64,000 nt of DNA from Desulfobulbaceae bacterium (GCA_024637145.1 JAGXFQ010000030.1:43873-107872); one strand, 5' to 3'. Counted from the stretch's first letter, positions 9,130 to 17,426 are shown. Program-made: numbers and translations. The notes: a model not told the origin generated them from the letters alone.

Positions 9130-9188
9130 ACCACAAAGGCACAGAGACACAAAGGAGGGAAACCTCTGTGCCTTTGTGCCTCTGTGGT
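9130..9188. repeat. CACAGAG-type imperfect inverted repeat
   Basis: Two 26-nt arms (ACCACAAAGGCACAGAG... and its near-complement ending CTCTGTGGT) with four transition differences around a 7-nt centre. It sits between ispDF and the RNase P RNA gene. Repeats made of ACACAGAGG-like words are familiar as dispersed palindromic intergenic elements in many Deltaproteobacteria and other genomes. This copy is solitary in the window. Confidence 0.7.
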
Positions 9189-9223
9189 AAACAGCTGCCT
9201 TGTCGACAGCACGAAAATAAAAA

Positions 9224-9573
9224 AAGTGGGCTATAAGCCGAATTCTGTACCAGCCCGGGGGCTGGCCATGATCATTTCTCTAAGAATGCCGGTCGCCCGG
9301 CATCTCAAGCAACCTACCCGAAGGCACGAGCGGGCAGCCCTTAACGCCTTCCTATTTGGTCTTGCTCCGGGTGGGGTTTACCCTGCCCCTGATGTCACCA
9401 CCAGGGCGGTGAGCTCTTACCTCGCCTTTTCACCCTTACCCCCGAGGGGGCGGTATCTTTTCTGTGGCACTTTCCCGGGGTCACCCCCGGTTCATGTTAT
9501 GAACCACCCTGCCCTGCGGAGTTCGGACTTTCCTCTGGCCGTTCAAGACGACCAGCGATCATGCACCCACTTA
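9224..9573 (-). ncRNA. rnpB: RNase P RNA, type A
   Basis: Catalytic RNA of the tRNA 5'-processing enzyme. On the minus strand the 5' region carries the conserved GAGGAAAGTCCGAACTCC core (CR-I) soon after a P1 strand, AAGTGGG. The 3' region has AGAATTCGGCTTATAG followed by the complementary CCCACTT closing P1, then a T tract that probably terminates it. Length of about 350 nt is normal. Ends were set from P1 pairing. The track ORF at 8914-9585 crosses this gene and is an artefact. Confidence 0.95.
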
Positions 9574-9664
9574 AAACTTTTTTGATCAGGGCAAAAAAAC
9601 CAGACCCCGATCAGCAAGAGATTGCCGGCAACTGGCCTGGGCCGCTGCCGGACAATCTCTCCCC

Positions 9665-10384
9665 TTATTCTTCTTCTTCCGGCTTATTGTACATCATGCG
9701 CTGACAGGTGGGACAGCTATGGAGCTGGTCGCCACGCAGCACCTCATTATATTGCTGGGCCGGGATATTCATATAACAGCCCTGACACACCCCATTGGTA
9801 ACCCCGACAATAGCCATGCCGTTGCGACGATCCCTGAGCTGCTCATAGCGCTTATATATGGCAGGCGATACCTTGTCGGCCTTTTCAGAACGCGCCTTGT
9901 CGATTTCCTTCTTCTGCTTGTCGAGTTCCTTGGCCAGGGCCGCCACCTTGGCCTTCTCCGCCAACAGCAGCTTCTCTTCCTCATCAGAGGTAGTGTTGAG
10001 CAGCTCGATTTTAGCAACCATGGCCTCGCCGATTTCCGTATAGCGCAGAATCTCTTCTTCGCGCTGCTTATTGGCCGCCTTGGTGCCTTCAATCTCCTTG
10101 AGCAAGGATTGATATTCACGATTGGTCTGGACATTCATCAGCTTGACCTGGCGATCCTTGAAACGAATGGTCTCCTCCTCAAGCTCCTGCTCAACATCCT
10201 TCTTTTCTTTTTCCACCACCTCCAGGCGCTCAGCAAGATCAACGGCCTCTTCCCGCCGGGCATCAATAACGGCCTGCCGCTGGTCCAGATCTCCGTAGCC
10301 CTTGGCTATTTCTTCATCAAGCCTACGGATCCGCAGGTCAATATCCTGCAATTCAAGCAGTTTTCCTAACTCTTTTTTCACCAT
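9665..10384 (-). CDS. C4-type zinc-ribbon coiled-coil protein (DUF164)
   Basis: 239 residues. About 165 N-terminal residues form a long coiled coil (heptad-like E/K/L-rich). The C-terminal zinc ribbon has CQGCYMN and CPTCQRMM as its two knuckles. This is the widespread zf-RING_7/DUF164 family, whose role is not settled; the fold resembles nucleic-acid-associated coiled-coil proteins. It follows the Nif3-like gene by 60 bp with GAGGA before the start, and rnpB lies just downstream on the same strand, an order I recall as recurrent in Deltaproteobacteria. Confidence 0.85.
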   Translation of the reverse strand: MVKKELGKLLELQDIDLRIRRLDEEIAKGYGDLDQRQAVIDARREEAVDLAERLEVVEKEKKDVEQELEEETIRFKDRQVKLMNVQTNREYQSLLKEIEGTKAANKQREEEILRYTEIGEAMVAKIELLNTTSDEEEKLLLAEKAKVAALAKELDKQKKEIDKARSEKADKVSPAIYKRYEQLRDRRNGMAIVGVTNGVCQGCYMNIPAQQYNEVLRGDQLHSCPTCQRMMYNKPEEEE

Positions 10385-10444
10385 ACTTTCCTCACTGGTA
10401 AAGGCCGCGTATTGGGCACTCTTATTAGTATCATTTATAAAGGT

Positions 10445-11260
10445 CTAGACGTCATCATTCTTAAAACAGCGTAACGGCCGGCGTTGCAGCGTTGTTGCCT
10501 TGACAGACACCGCCTCACCGCAGAAGGCCGCAATCTTTTCACAAAGCAGGGGCACCACCACCTGCTCTGTGGCATAATGGCCGCAATCAATCAGGCAAAA
10601 TCCCGCCTCCTCAGCCCAGCGGGCCTGGCTATGTTTCACCTCAGAGGTAAGAAAAAGCTGGGCACCGCCCTCCTGGGCCAGGGGTCCCATCTCACCGCCA
10701 CTGCCGCCGCAGACAGCCACTCGGGTAATTTCTGCCGGCAAAACACCTGCCACCAGAATATCGGGCTGATCCAGGGAGGTCCGCAGGTGGTGGAGAAAGT
10801 GGGGGCCGGTCATGGCCCTGGGCAAGGTCCCGATTCTGCCAAAGCCGCAGCTGCTGCCGCCCTGGTGGGCAACCAGGGGTTGGGTTGCCAGCAAGCCGAG
10901 CCGGGCAGCCAAGGCATCATTGACACCGCCTGAGACCAGGTCAAGATTGGTATGGCAGGCAATGATCTGCAGATCATCACGAAGGGCCTGGCGCAGGAGA
11001 CGGCCCTGCACCGTATTGGTGAGAATCTGCTTGAGGGGCTGAAAGAGAAGAGGATGGTGGCTGATCACGGTGTTACAGCCGGAGGCCTTGGCCTCGTCGA
11101 AGACTTGGAGAGTAGGATCAAGGGAGACAAGAATGCCGCTGACCGGGGCAGTGGTGCGGCCCACCATGAGGCCGACATTATCCCAGCTTTCTGCCAGGGC
11201 AAAGGGGGCATACCCATCCAGAAATTCAAGAAGAGCAGTGACGGTAAGGCTTTCAGCCAT
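10445..11260 (-). CDS. Nif3-like dinuclear metal centre protein
   Basis: Nif3/YbgI (DUF34) family, 271 aa from the chosen start. Family features: ESWDNVGLMVG near residue 20, a metal-site histidine pair in TVISHHPLLF, HTNLD, and a C-terminal H and E region in CGHYATEQ. Members form hexameric toroids with two metals. The function is debated (GTP cyclohydrolase-like fold; metal chaperone proposals). The track start at 11332 lies inside the upstream terminator hairpin. ATG 11260 (MAESLTV) has a G-rich Shine-Dalgarno sequence and matches the family N-terminus. Confidence 0.9.
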   Translation of the reverse strand: MAESLTVTALLEFLDGYAPFALAESWDNVGLMVGRTTAPVSGILVSLDPTLQVFDEAKASGCNTVISHHPLLFQPLKQILTNTVQGRLLRQALRDDLQIIACHTNLDLVSGGVNDALAARLGLLATQPLVAHQGGSSCGFGRIGTLPRAMTGPHFLHHLRTSLDQPDILVAGVLPAEITRVAVCGGSGGEMGPLAQEGGAQLFLTSEVKHSQARWAEEAGFCLIDCGHYATEQVVVPLLCEKIAAFCGEAVSVKATTLQRRPLRCFKNDDV

Positions 11261-11279
11261 GCTGCCCCCCAGGGGCCCA

Positions 11280-11316
11280 TAAAAAAAGGTGCAACCCCTG
11301 AGAGATTGCACCTTTA
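11280..11316 (-). terminator. Terminator after tRNA(CAT), before nif3-like gene
   Basis: On the minus strand AAAGGTGCAA and TTGCACCTTT form a perfect 10-bp stem followed by a T run. It sits between the tRNA and the Nif3-like start, so it ends the tRNA transcript. Confidence 0.8.
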
Positions 11317-11430
11317 GTCGCACCCCGACCAAGAAACCCGCGTCGGATATTTTCTATTTCAAACCAGATAATTAGGGGTATTGCCCAAGCTGCCAATTAC
11401 ATTCCCGCAAGTCGATTTCGTCTAAAAATG

Positions 11431-11507
11431 TGGTGGGCCCACCTGGACTCGAACCAGGGACCTACCGGTTATGAGCCGGTGGCTCTAGCCAACTGAGCTA
11501 TAGGCCC
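11431..11507 (-). tRNA. tRNA with CAT anticodon, probably tRNA-Ile2 (lysidine)
   Basis: A 77-nt cloverleaf with encoded CCA. The acceptor stem GGGCCTA pairs with TGGGCCC, the D arm contains AGCTCAGTTGG, and the anticodon stem-loop is ACCGG-CTCATAA-CCGGT with anticodon CAT. CAT can be elongator Met or AUA-reading Ile. The acceptor pairs C4-G69 and C5-G68 match recognition features of E. coli tRNA-Ile2 for TilS and differ from E. coli elongator tRNA-Met, so I favour Ile2. It is not an initiator: no run of three G-C pairs closes the anticodon loop in the initiator pattern. Confidence 0.9.
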
Positions 11508-11629
11508 ATAAAACGCTTCAAAAAGCCAAGATATTATAGCACCATAATTACCTTTGTCAACCATATTACCTTTGTCAACGACGATATTCAGCCGTCTGGC
11601 GACAACGGCAGACAGGGGCCCTCTTTTTT

Positions 11630-12292
11630 TCAGGAAGCGTCCGGACAGACCGCGGCCTTGAAGGAATCAAAACCAATGCGGTCGATAAAGCGGCCCAGCC
11701 GTTCTGACTTCTTGCCGTTTTCCTTGAAATAGTGCAGGATCTTTGCCGCCAGATCCAGGGACTCTGCCTGGCTCAGCCCCTGGCAAAGCTCAACAGCAAG
11801 CTGAGGACGGGAAGCGGCATTACCGCCCACCGAGACAGTCCAGCCATCTTTTTTACCCACAAAACCCAGGTCCTTAATCGGGGTCTCCGCACAGTTATTC
11901 ATGCACCCCGAAACACCCATCTTGCATTTATTAGGCAGGGCAAAGCCATGAAAGCGTTCATCCAGGGCCAAGCCGAGCCCCAGGGCGTCCTGCTTGCCCA
12001 GGCGGCAGACCGTGGTGCCGGGACAGGCCTTAATGGAACGCACGCAAAGACCAACCGCATGACCAACGCCGGGATTGAGCTCCTGCCAGGCCGACTCAAG
12101 ATCCTCTTCTTTGAACCCCACCATGGCAAGGCGGGCGGCACTGGTGATCTTCAGAATGGGCACCTTATACCTCTCAGCCACAGCCGCCACATTGCGCAGA
12201 TCGGCCGGGGTAATGAGACCCAGGGGGAAATGGGGAACAATGGCATAGGTGCCATCTTTCTGCTGCACAGCGCCTTTGTCGCCGTCTTTCAT
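11630..12292 (-). CDS. Assimilatory-type low-molecular-weight sulfite reductase (siroheme, 4Fe-4S)
   Basis: A 220-residue nitrite/sulfite reductase half-module, matching the small monomeric assimilatory-type sulfite reductase of Desulfovibrio. The siroheme/cluster ligand motifs are CPGTTVC (Cx5C) and CMNNC (Cx3C), with the conserved KCKMGVSG just before the second. There is no ferredoxin domain, unlike DsrA/B, and the single-repeat size excludes CysI. It is divergent from cysK across a 252-bp gap, consistent with sulfite to sulfide to cysteine. AGGAGG lies seven bases before the ATG. Its role in assimilation is inferred from context. Confidence 0.88.
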   Translation of the reverse strand: MKDGDKGAVQQKDGTYAIVPHFPLGLITPADLRNVAAVAERYKVPILKITSAARLAMVGFKEEDLESAWQELNPGVGHAVGLCVRSIKACPGTTVCRLGKQDALGLGLALDERFHGFALPNKCKMGVSGCMNNCAETPIKDLGFVGKKDGWTVSVGGNAASRPQLAVELCQGLSQAESLDLAAKILHYFKENGKKSERLGRFIDRIGFDSFKAAVCPDAS

Positions 12293-12356
12293 AATAAACC
12301 TCCTCTTATCTTAAAATTTTCTATACGGATCATCCTGAAGTTAGATATACTCAAAA

Positions 12357-12385
12357 ATTATACTCGAGACCAGTGACCCTTTCAA
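12357..12385 (-). promoter_or_regulatory. Sigma70-type promoter for sulfite reductase
   Basis: Minus strand: TTGAAA, a 17-bp spacer, then TATAAT. Both boxes are near or at consensus and the position, about 60 bp before the start codon, is right. Transcription should begin near 12350. Confidence 0.75.
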
Positions 12386-12518
12386 GGCTACTAGTAATGA
12401 TTATCACCTGTAGCGTGCTGGAGATTTTCTTGCCGAGAACAGGACCCGCTCCGCCTCTCTGCCTTTTTCTCCCTGCCCGGCCTGAAAAACCTATGCCCTT
12501 TTTATAGAGAAACAAAAA

Positions 12519-12541
12519 GGGTGTAACCCTAGAGGAGGGTT
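12519..12541 (+). promoter_or_regulatory. Alternative hairpins over the cysK ribosome-binding site
   Basis: AGGGT-GTA-ACCCT can fold, or the same ACCCT can pair with the downstream AGGGTT to give AACCCT-AGAGG-AGGGTT, which buries the GAGGAGG Shine-Dalgarno sequence. The two folds exclude each other. That layout suits translational control, but the stems are only 5-6 bp and this is inference. Confidence 0.35.
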
Positions 12542-12544
12542 GCC

Positions 12545-13474
12545 GTGCACATCTATCCGGACATCACCGCCACCATCGGCAATACCCCCCTTGTTGCCCT
12601 TAATCAACTGACCCGGGCTTGTCAGGCTCGCATCGTGGCCAAGCTGGAAAGTTTTAACCCCTGTGGCTCAGTCAAAGATCGCCTGGCCCTCACGCTCATT
12701 GATACCGCCCAAAGAGAGGGGCGCATCACGGCCCAGACCACCATTATCGAACCCACTTCCGGCAATACCGGCATCGGCCTGGCCAGTGTGGCCGCAGCCC
12801 GCAGGCTCCGTCTCATCCTGACCATGCCGGAAACCATGAGCCAGGAGCGTCGCAAACTTCTGCAGCTCCTGGGCGCCGAACTTGTGCTCACCCCCGGCAG
12901 TGAAGGCATGAAAGGTGCTATTGCCAGGGCCAAGGAGCTTTGTGAGGAGATTCCCGACTCCTATATGCCCCAGCAGTTTGACAATCCTGCCAACCCCGCC
13001 ATCCACCGCCGAACCACGGCAGAAGAGATCTGGCGGGATACGGAGGGGACAGTGGACATTATTGTGGCCGGCATCGGCACCGGCGGGACCATCACCGGCA
13101 TTGGCGAGGCCCTCCCCCGGCGCCGGAAAATGCAGATCATCGGCGTGGAGCCGGCAGAATCCCCGGTCCTGGCCGGCGGCAAACCCGCCCCCCATCGCAT
13201 CCAGGGTATCGGCGCCGGCTTCATTCCCGCCGTCTTGAACCAGAACGTCATAGATGAGGTGATACATGTGACCTCAGAGGAGGCAGTGGAGCTGACCATC
13301 AGACTGGCCCGGGAGGAAGGAATCCTGGCGGGCATCTCTGCCGGTGCCGCTCTGCATGCCGCCCTCACCGTGGCCGGCCGCGAGGAAAACCGCAACAAGC
13401 TCCTGGTGGTGATCTTTCCAGACACCGGTGAGCGCTACCTCTCAAACCTTGACCCAGGCCCCCCATCCAGGTAA
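12545..13474 (+). CDS. cysK: Cysteine synthase A (O-acetylserine sulfhydrylase)
   Basis: PLP enzyme joining O-acetylserine and sulfide to give cysteine. 309 aa, normal. The lysine that binds PLP is in NPCGSVKDR near residue 44, the substrate loop is PTSGNTGIG, the phosphate loop is GTGGTITG, and ISAGAA lies near the C-terminus. The start is GTG at 12545, supported by GAGGAGG seven bases upstream and by a normal N-terminus ([15 protein letters not shown]). It is divergent from the siroheme sulfite reductase that would supply sulfide. Confidence 0.96.
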   Translation: MHIYPDITATIGNTPLVALNQLTRACQARIVAKLESFNPCGSVKDRLALTLIDTAQREGRITAQTTIIEPTSGNTGIGLASVAAARRLRLILTMPETMSQERRKLLQLLGAELVLTPGSEGMKGAIARAKELCEEIPDSYMPQQFDNPANPAIHRRTTAEEIWRDTEGTVDIIVAGIGTGGTITGIGEALPRRRKMQIIGVEPAESPVLAGGKPAPHRIQGIGAGFIPAVLNQNVIDEVIHVTSEEAVELTIRLAREEGILAGISAGAALHAALTVAGREENRNKLLVVIFPDTGERYLSNLDPGPPSR

Positions 13475-13531
13475 TCCTCCGGGCCAAAAGGCTTTTGGGG
13501 CCAGGCTTTTTGGAAAAGACCATAGTTTTAC

Positions 13532-13560
13532 TTGCACACAAAATCATCCTTATTTATAGT
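13532..13560 (+). promoter_or_regulatory. Sigma70-type promoter of gap
   Basis: TTGCAC, 17-bp spacer, TATAGT. With transcription starting near 13567, the gap mRNA would have a leader of about 280 nt. Confidence 0.65.
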
Positions 13561-13848
13561 TAAATTTATCGGGATCTTAGCCATGGGCAGGAATTTTTTA
13601 AAAAGAATTTGCCCCTCCCCCCGGGCCCTCTGCAGAAAAGGCACGGGCCACGGCAAAAGACTATGCCGTGTAACCAATGGACCTATGACAAAAAAACGGC
13701 CCAAAAAGCACCATGAGTGCGTTTTGGCGGGCCGCGACTGCGCCTGACAACAACCATCCTCCCGCTCCCCTTGAGGGGTAGCGGTGGAATCTGCAGGCGT
13801 ACTCTTTTTTTTAACCCCCTGCTCAAACAAACAAGGAGATTTCACCAG
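13561..13848 (+). other. Long non-coding leader of gap
   Basis: Between cysK and gap there is no convincing reading frame: the track ORFs here have no family features. Visible structure includes CCGCT-CCCC-TTGA-GGGG-AGCGG (13762-13784, one bulged T), a strong hairpin with a four-base loop. The T tract that follows is about 20 nt away, too far for a simple terminator. I recognise no known riboswitch. The stretch just after cysK (13475-13530) has CCAAAA/TTTTGG pairing that may be a weak terminator. Confidence 0.5.
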
Positions 13849-15069
13849 ATGAAACTCGGATTAAACGGCCTCGGTCGTATCGGCAAATTATCCCTCTGGC
13901 ACCATGTTGGTCGTAAACATTTCTCCGGCATTGTTGCCAACACCGGCCGTGAAATCGGTCAAAGCTTGGAAGATCTGGCCGCATCCATAGAAAAAGACAG
14001 CAGCTATGGCCGCCTCAGCACTTTTTTACATGGCTGGAAAGGGGGCAGGGTTATTGAGAACATCAATCACGCCGAAGGCACCATGACCGTCAACGGCATG
14101 CCCGTCAAGATTCTGCGCGAATCCCGCAACCCCAAGGATATCAAGTGGAAAGAAAATGACGTGCGCGTCGTGGTGGACACCACCGGCGTCTTCACTGATC
14201 CCACCGCTGATGCCGACGCCCCTGCCGGAGCCTTCCGCGGCCACCTGGTGGGCGGTGCCGAAAAGGTTATTCTTTCCGCGCCCTTTAAAATCAAGGCCAA
14301 GGGGATGGAGATGCCCGATGACGCCGTCACCACGGTGATGGGCATCAATGGCGATGACTATATCCCCTCCCAGCACAACCTCATTTCAGCGGCCTCCTGC
14401 ACCACCACCTGCCTCTCCTACATGTTGAAACCGCTCCTGGACAATTTTGGCGCTGACAATTTCCTCTCCGCTTCCATGGTCACCGTCCATGCCGCAACTG
14501 GCAGCCAGAAGGTCCTTGACTCCCTGCCCAAGACCGGCGACTCTGACCTGCGCAAGAACCGCTCCATCTTGAACAATATCATCCTCACCACCACCGGGGC
14601 GGCCAAGGCCCTGCGTCTCGTTATTCCGGAGATGAAGGATATCGGTTTTATCGCTGAGTCCGTCCGGATCCCCACCTCCACAGGTTCACTCATCGTCCTG
14701 GTACTCAACCTGCAGGACACCCTGGAAGACCCCATTAACCGCGCCAAAATTAACGGGATCTATAGCCAGTTCAGCAAGACCAACCCCTACCTGATCTATT
14801 CGGAGGAGCAGAACGTCTCTTCCGACATCATCGGCGTTCCTGCTGCTGCCACCATTATTGAGGGCACCGAGACCCACACCCGCACCGCTGCCATCCGGGT
14901 CAACATGGACCGTCTTGGCTGTGCCGGCAAAGGCAACAGCAATGACCCCAACTTCCTGACGGTGCCGGTGACCCAGGCCGTTATTTACGGCTGGTACGAC
15001 AATGAACTGGGCAGCTACACCAACATGCTGGCAGACCGGGTTGTGTCCATTGCCGACCAGCTGGTATAA
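13849..15069 (+). CDS. gap: Glyceraldehyde-3-phosphate dehydrogenase, long atypical form
   Basis: Oxidative phosphorylation of glyceraldehyde-3-P. From the ATG at 13849 (AAGGAG ten bases before) the protein has 406 residues, against about 335 in the classical enzyme. GLNGLGRIGK is the Rossmann loop. The catalytic cysteine lies in SAASCTTTCLS, where most GAPDHs have SCTTNC, and the catalytic histidine region is TVHAATGSQK. The usual aspartate after the second strand (NDL) is replaced by ANTGRE, so NAD/NADP preference may be altered (inference). YDNELGSYTNM at the C-terminus is classical. The track start at 13717 adds an unrelated extension. Confidence 0.92.
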   Translation: MKLGLNGLGRIGKLSLWHHVGRKHFSGIVANTGREIGQSLEDLAASIEKDSSYGRLSTFLHGWKGGRVIENINHAEGTMTVNGMPVKILRESRNPKDIKWKENDVRVVVDTTGVFTDPTADADAPAGAFRGHLVGGAEKVILSAPFKIKAKGMEMPDDAVTTVMGINGDDYIPSQHNLISAASCTTTCLSYMLKPLLDNFGADNFLSASMVTVHAATGSQKVLDSLPKTGDSDLRKNRSILNNIILTTTGAAKALRLVIPEMKDIGFIAESVRIPTSTGSLIVLVLNLQDTLEDPINRAKINGIYSQFSKTNPYLIYSEEQNVSSDIIGVPAAATIIEGTETHTRTAAIRVNMDRLGCAGKGNSNDPNFLTVPVTQAVIYGWYDNELGSYTNMLADRVVSIADQLV

Positions 15070-15091
15070 CCACCGGAGACCATCCCAAGGC

Positions 15092-15130
15092 ACGCGAGGA
15101 TCTCTTGGCCTAACCAAGAGATCCTCGCGT
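15092..15130 (+). repeat. Perfect 17-bp hairpin between gap and pgk
   Basis: ACGCGAGGATCTCTTGG, a 5-nt loop (CCTAA), then the exact reverse complement. It starts 22 nt after the gap stop. No T tract follows, so it is not a standard terminator. It may be an mRNA-stabilising or processing structure between gap and pgk, or a protein-binding palindrome. Confidence 0.85.
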
Positions 15131-15158
15131 CTCCCGACATGTCGCATAAAAGAGCGAT

Positions 15159-15181
15159 GGCCCGGCCCGTTGGGCCGGGCC
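15159..15181 (+). repeat. Second GC-rich hairpin between gap and pgk
   Basis: GGCCCGGCCC-GTT-GGGCCGGGCC, a perfect 10-bp all-GC stem, 28 nt after the first hairpin. The remaining sequence up to pgk (15182-15463) shows no gene; it has a pyrimidine-rich run and an eight-T tract at about 15312 but no convincing stem directly before it. Confidence 0.8.
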
Positions 15182-15463
15182 GGACAGGCGAGGAAAATGC
15201 CCTGACCCTGCCACCAGCCGGCTCACCTCCCTGCCCCCCCCTGTCCTCCTTAAGGAGTATTTTTCGGGCTCCTCAACTGGCAAGGCATGGTCGGAGCCGC
15301 CATCTGCAGGCCTTTTTTTTGCAGCAGCCCACCCCCTCTGACCTTATAAAAAAAAGTACAACTCCCCAGGGGGAATGCTATCATCAGGAGAGTGCGCAAA
15401 AAACAGCGCCAACCACATGGCCTGCGGCCCGGCTCCCCCCTTCTTTTCATCTGGAGACTTTCT

Positions 15464-16648
15464 GTGAAAAATATCCGCGACATTGACATCAAAAGCAAAA
15501 AGATCCTCATCCGGGTGGACTTCAATGTCCCCCTGGACGACCAGGGCAACATCACCAATGACACCAGGATCAGCGGTGTCCTGCCCACCATCAACCACGC
15601 CCTGGATGAGCACGCCAAGATCATCATCATGTCCCACATGGGACGCCCCAAAGGCCAGCGCCAGGACAAATTGAGCCTGGCCCCTGCAGCCAAGCGCCTG
15701 GGCCGCCTGATCAACAAAGAGGTGAAACTGGCACCGGACTGCATCGGCCCGGAGGTGGAGAAGATGGTTGCAGCCATGCAACCAGGAGATGTTATCCTGC
15801 TGGAAAACCTGCGGTTTCACAGGGAAGAACAGGAAAACGACCCTGAATTTGCCAAGAAACTGGCCGGGCTGGCCGATATCTACATCAATGACGCCTTTGC
15901 CGTGGCCCATCGGGCCCATGCCTCGGTGGTGGGGGTCACCCACCATGTTGCAACCTGTGCTGCCGGCTTTCTGCTCCAGAAGGAAATGGATTATTTCCAT
16001 CGCTCCGTTGCCGACCCCAAGCGGCCCCTGGTGGCCATTATCGGCGGCGCCAAGGTCTCAAGCAAACTCGGGGCCCTGCGCAACCTCATGGACCGAGTGG
16101 ACAAGATGATCATCGGCGGCGCCATGGCCAACACCTTTCTCAAGGCCATGGGATATCAGGTGGGCAAATCCCTGGTGGAAGAAGAGCTGCTGGAAACCGC
16201 CAAAGAGCTGATCTGCAAGGCCCAGGCACAAAATGTCAAGTTCTACCTGCCGGTGGACTGCGTTGTCGCCGACAAATTCGCCCCTGATGCCGAGACCAAG
16301 CGGACCACCGCCCAGGAGGTGCCGGCCGACTGGATCATCCTGGATATCGGCCCGGCCTCCACCACCCTCTTCAACGAGGCCCTGGATTCGGCAAAGACCA
16401 TCATCTGGAACGGCCCCATGGGTGCCTTTGAGATGGACGCTTTTTCCAGGGGCACCCTGGCCATGGTTTCCCATGTTGCCGCCTCTCATGCCCTGACCAT
16501 TGTCGGGGGCGGCGATACCGACGTGGCCGTGCACAAGGCGGGCGAAACCAGCAACATCTCCTACATGTCCACCGGCGGCGGGGCCTTTCTCATGCTCATG
16601 GAAGGCAAGGATCTCCCTGGAGTTGTGGCCCTAAATAATAAAGAGTAA
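15464..16648 (+). CDS. pgk: Phosphoglycerate kinase
   Basis: ATP-forming step after GAPDH. The protein has 394 aa from GTG 15464, which has GGAG eight bases upstream and gives the family N-terminus ([22 protein letters not shown]). Other landmarks: [38 protein letters not shown], and the nucleotide-site run [10 protein letters not shown] and [10 protein letters not shown]. The track start at 15392 adds 24 unrelated residues. It is separated from gap by 394 bp with two hairpins and followed by tpiA after 13 bp. Confidence 0.96.
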   Translation: MKNIRDIDIKSKKILIRVDFNVPLDDQGNITNDTRISGVLPTINHALDEHAKIIIMSHMGRPKGQRQDKLSLAPAAKRLGRLINKEVKLAPDCIGPEVEKMVAAMQPGDVILLENLRFHREEQENDPEFAKKLAGLADIYINDAFAVAHRAHASVVGVTHHVATCAAGFLLQKEMDYFHRSVADPKRPLVAIIGGAKVSSKLGALRNLMDRVDKMIIGGAMANTFLKAMGYQVGKSLVEEELLETAKELICKAQAQNVKFYLPVDCVVADKFAPDAETKRTTAQEVPADWIILDIGPASTTLFNEALDSAKTIIWNGPMGAFEMDAFSRGTLAMVSHVAASHALTIVGGGDTDVAVHKAGETSNISYMSTGGGAFLMLMEGKDLPGVVALNNKE

Positions 16649-16661
16649 GCGAGGAATGACC

Positions 16662-17420
16662 ATGGAAAGAACTCCCCTGCTGGCCGGCAACTGGAAGATG
16701 TTCACCACCGTTGCCGAGGCCACAGAGCTGGCCCGCGCCATTGCCGTTGAACCCGTACCCCCTGGCCGTCAGGTCATGGTGGCCCCCTCGGCCCCGGCCT
16801 TAAATGCCGTGGGTGCGGTGCTGCGCGCCACCCCTATTGCCCTTTCCGCCCAGAATATCTGCTGGGAGGAAAGGGGGGCCTTCACCGGCGAGATTTCTCC
16901 GCTTCTGCTCAAAGAGGCCGGCGCCACCATGGCCATCGTCGGCCATTCAGAGCGGCGCCACCTTTTTGCCGAGAGCAACGCCCTGATCAACAAACGGCTT
17001 CGAGGCGCCCTCCGTTTTGAGATCATTCCCCTGCTCTGCATTGGCGAAACCATGGCGGAGAGGGAGGATAACGCCACCGAAGAGGTTCTTGAAAAACAGC
17101 TGCGTCAGGGCCTAGCAGGGGTCACTCTCAAAAGCGGCCACCAGATCATTATCGCCTATGAACCGGTATGGGCCATTGGCACCGGCAGGACGGCCTCGGC
17201 AGCGCAGGCCCAGAAGGCCCATGCCTTCTGCCGTTCTCTTCTTGGTGATATTTTTGACAAAGGTATTGCTCAGCAAATAAGAATACTGTATGGTGGCTCG
17301 GTCAATCCGGCTACTATTGCTGAAATCATGGCCCAGGCCGATATCGACGGCGCCCTAGTTGGCGGTGCCGCCCTCAAGGCGGATTCATTTCTGTCCATTA
17401 TACATTACAAAACGCTGTAG
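16662..17420 (+). CDS. tpiA: Triose-phosphate isomerase
   Basis: Interconverts DHAP and glyceraldehyde-3-P. 252 aa. Active-site landmarks: AGNWKM (lysine), VGHSERR (catalytic histidine), and AYEPVWAIGTG (catalytic glutamate and flexible loop), with the phosphate-binding LYGGSVNP. I prefer the ATG at 16662 because GAGGA sits six bases before it; the track ATG at 16656 touches that Shine-Dalgarno sequence directly. It lies between pgk and secG in one transcription unit. Confidence 0.97.
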   Translation: MERTPLLAGNWKMFTTVAEATELARAIAVEPVPPGRQVMVAPSAPALNAVGAVLRATPIALSAQNICWEERGAFTGEISPLLLKEAGATMAIVGHSERRHLFAESNALINKRLRGALRFEIIPLLCIGETMAEREDNATEEVLEKQLRQGLAGVTLKSGHQIIIAYEPVWAIGTGRTASAAQAQKAHAFCRSLLGDIFDKGIAQQIRILYGGSVNPATIAEIMAQADIDGALVGGAALKADSFLSIIHYKTL

Positions 17421-17426
17421 AATATT

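Noticed and set aside
8914-9585. 223-aa ORF spanning the ispDF 5' end, the palindromic repeat and rnpB
   Set aside because: It crosses the RNase P RNA gene and the inverted repeat; the translated repeat gives a CLCASVV phrase typical of such artefacts.
13717-13848. N-terminal extension of gap in the ORF track
   Set aside because: Out of family; an ATG with AAGGAG gives the normal Rossmann start at 13849.
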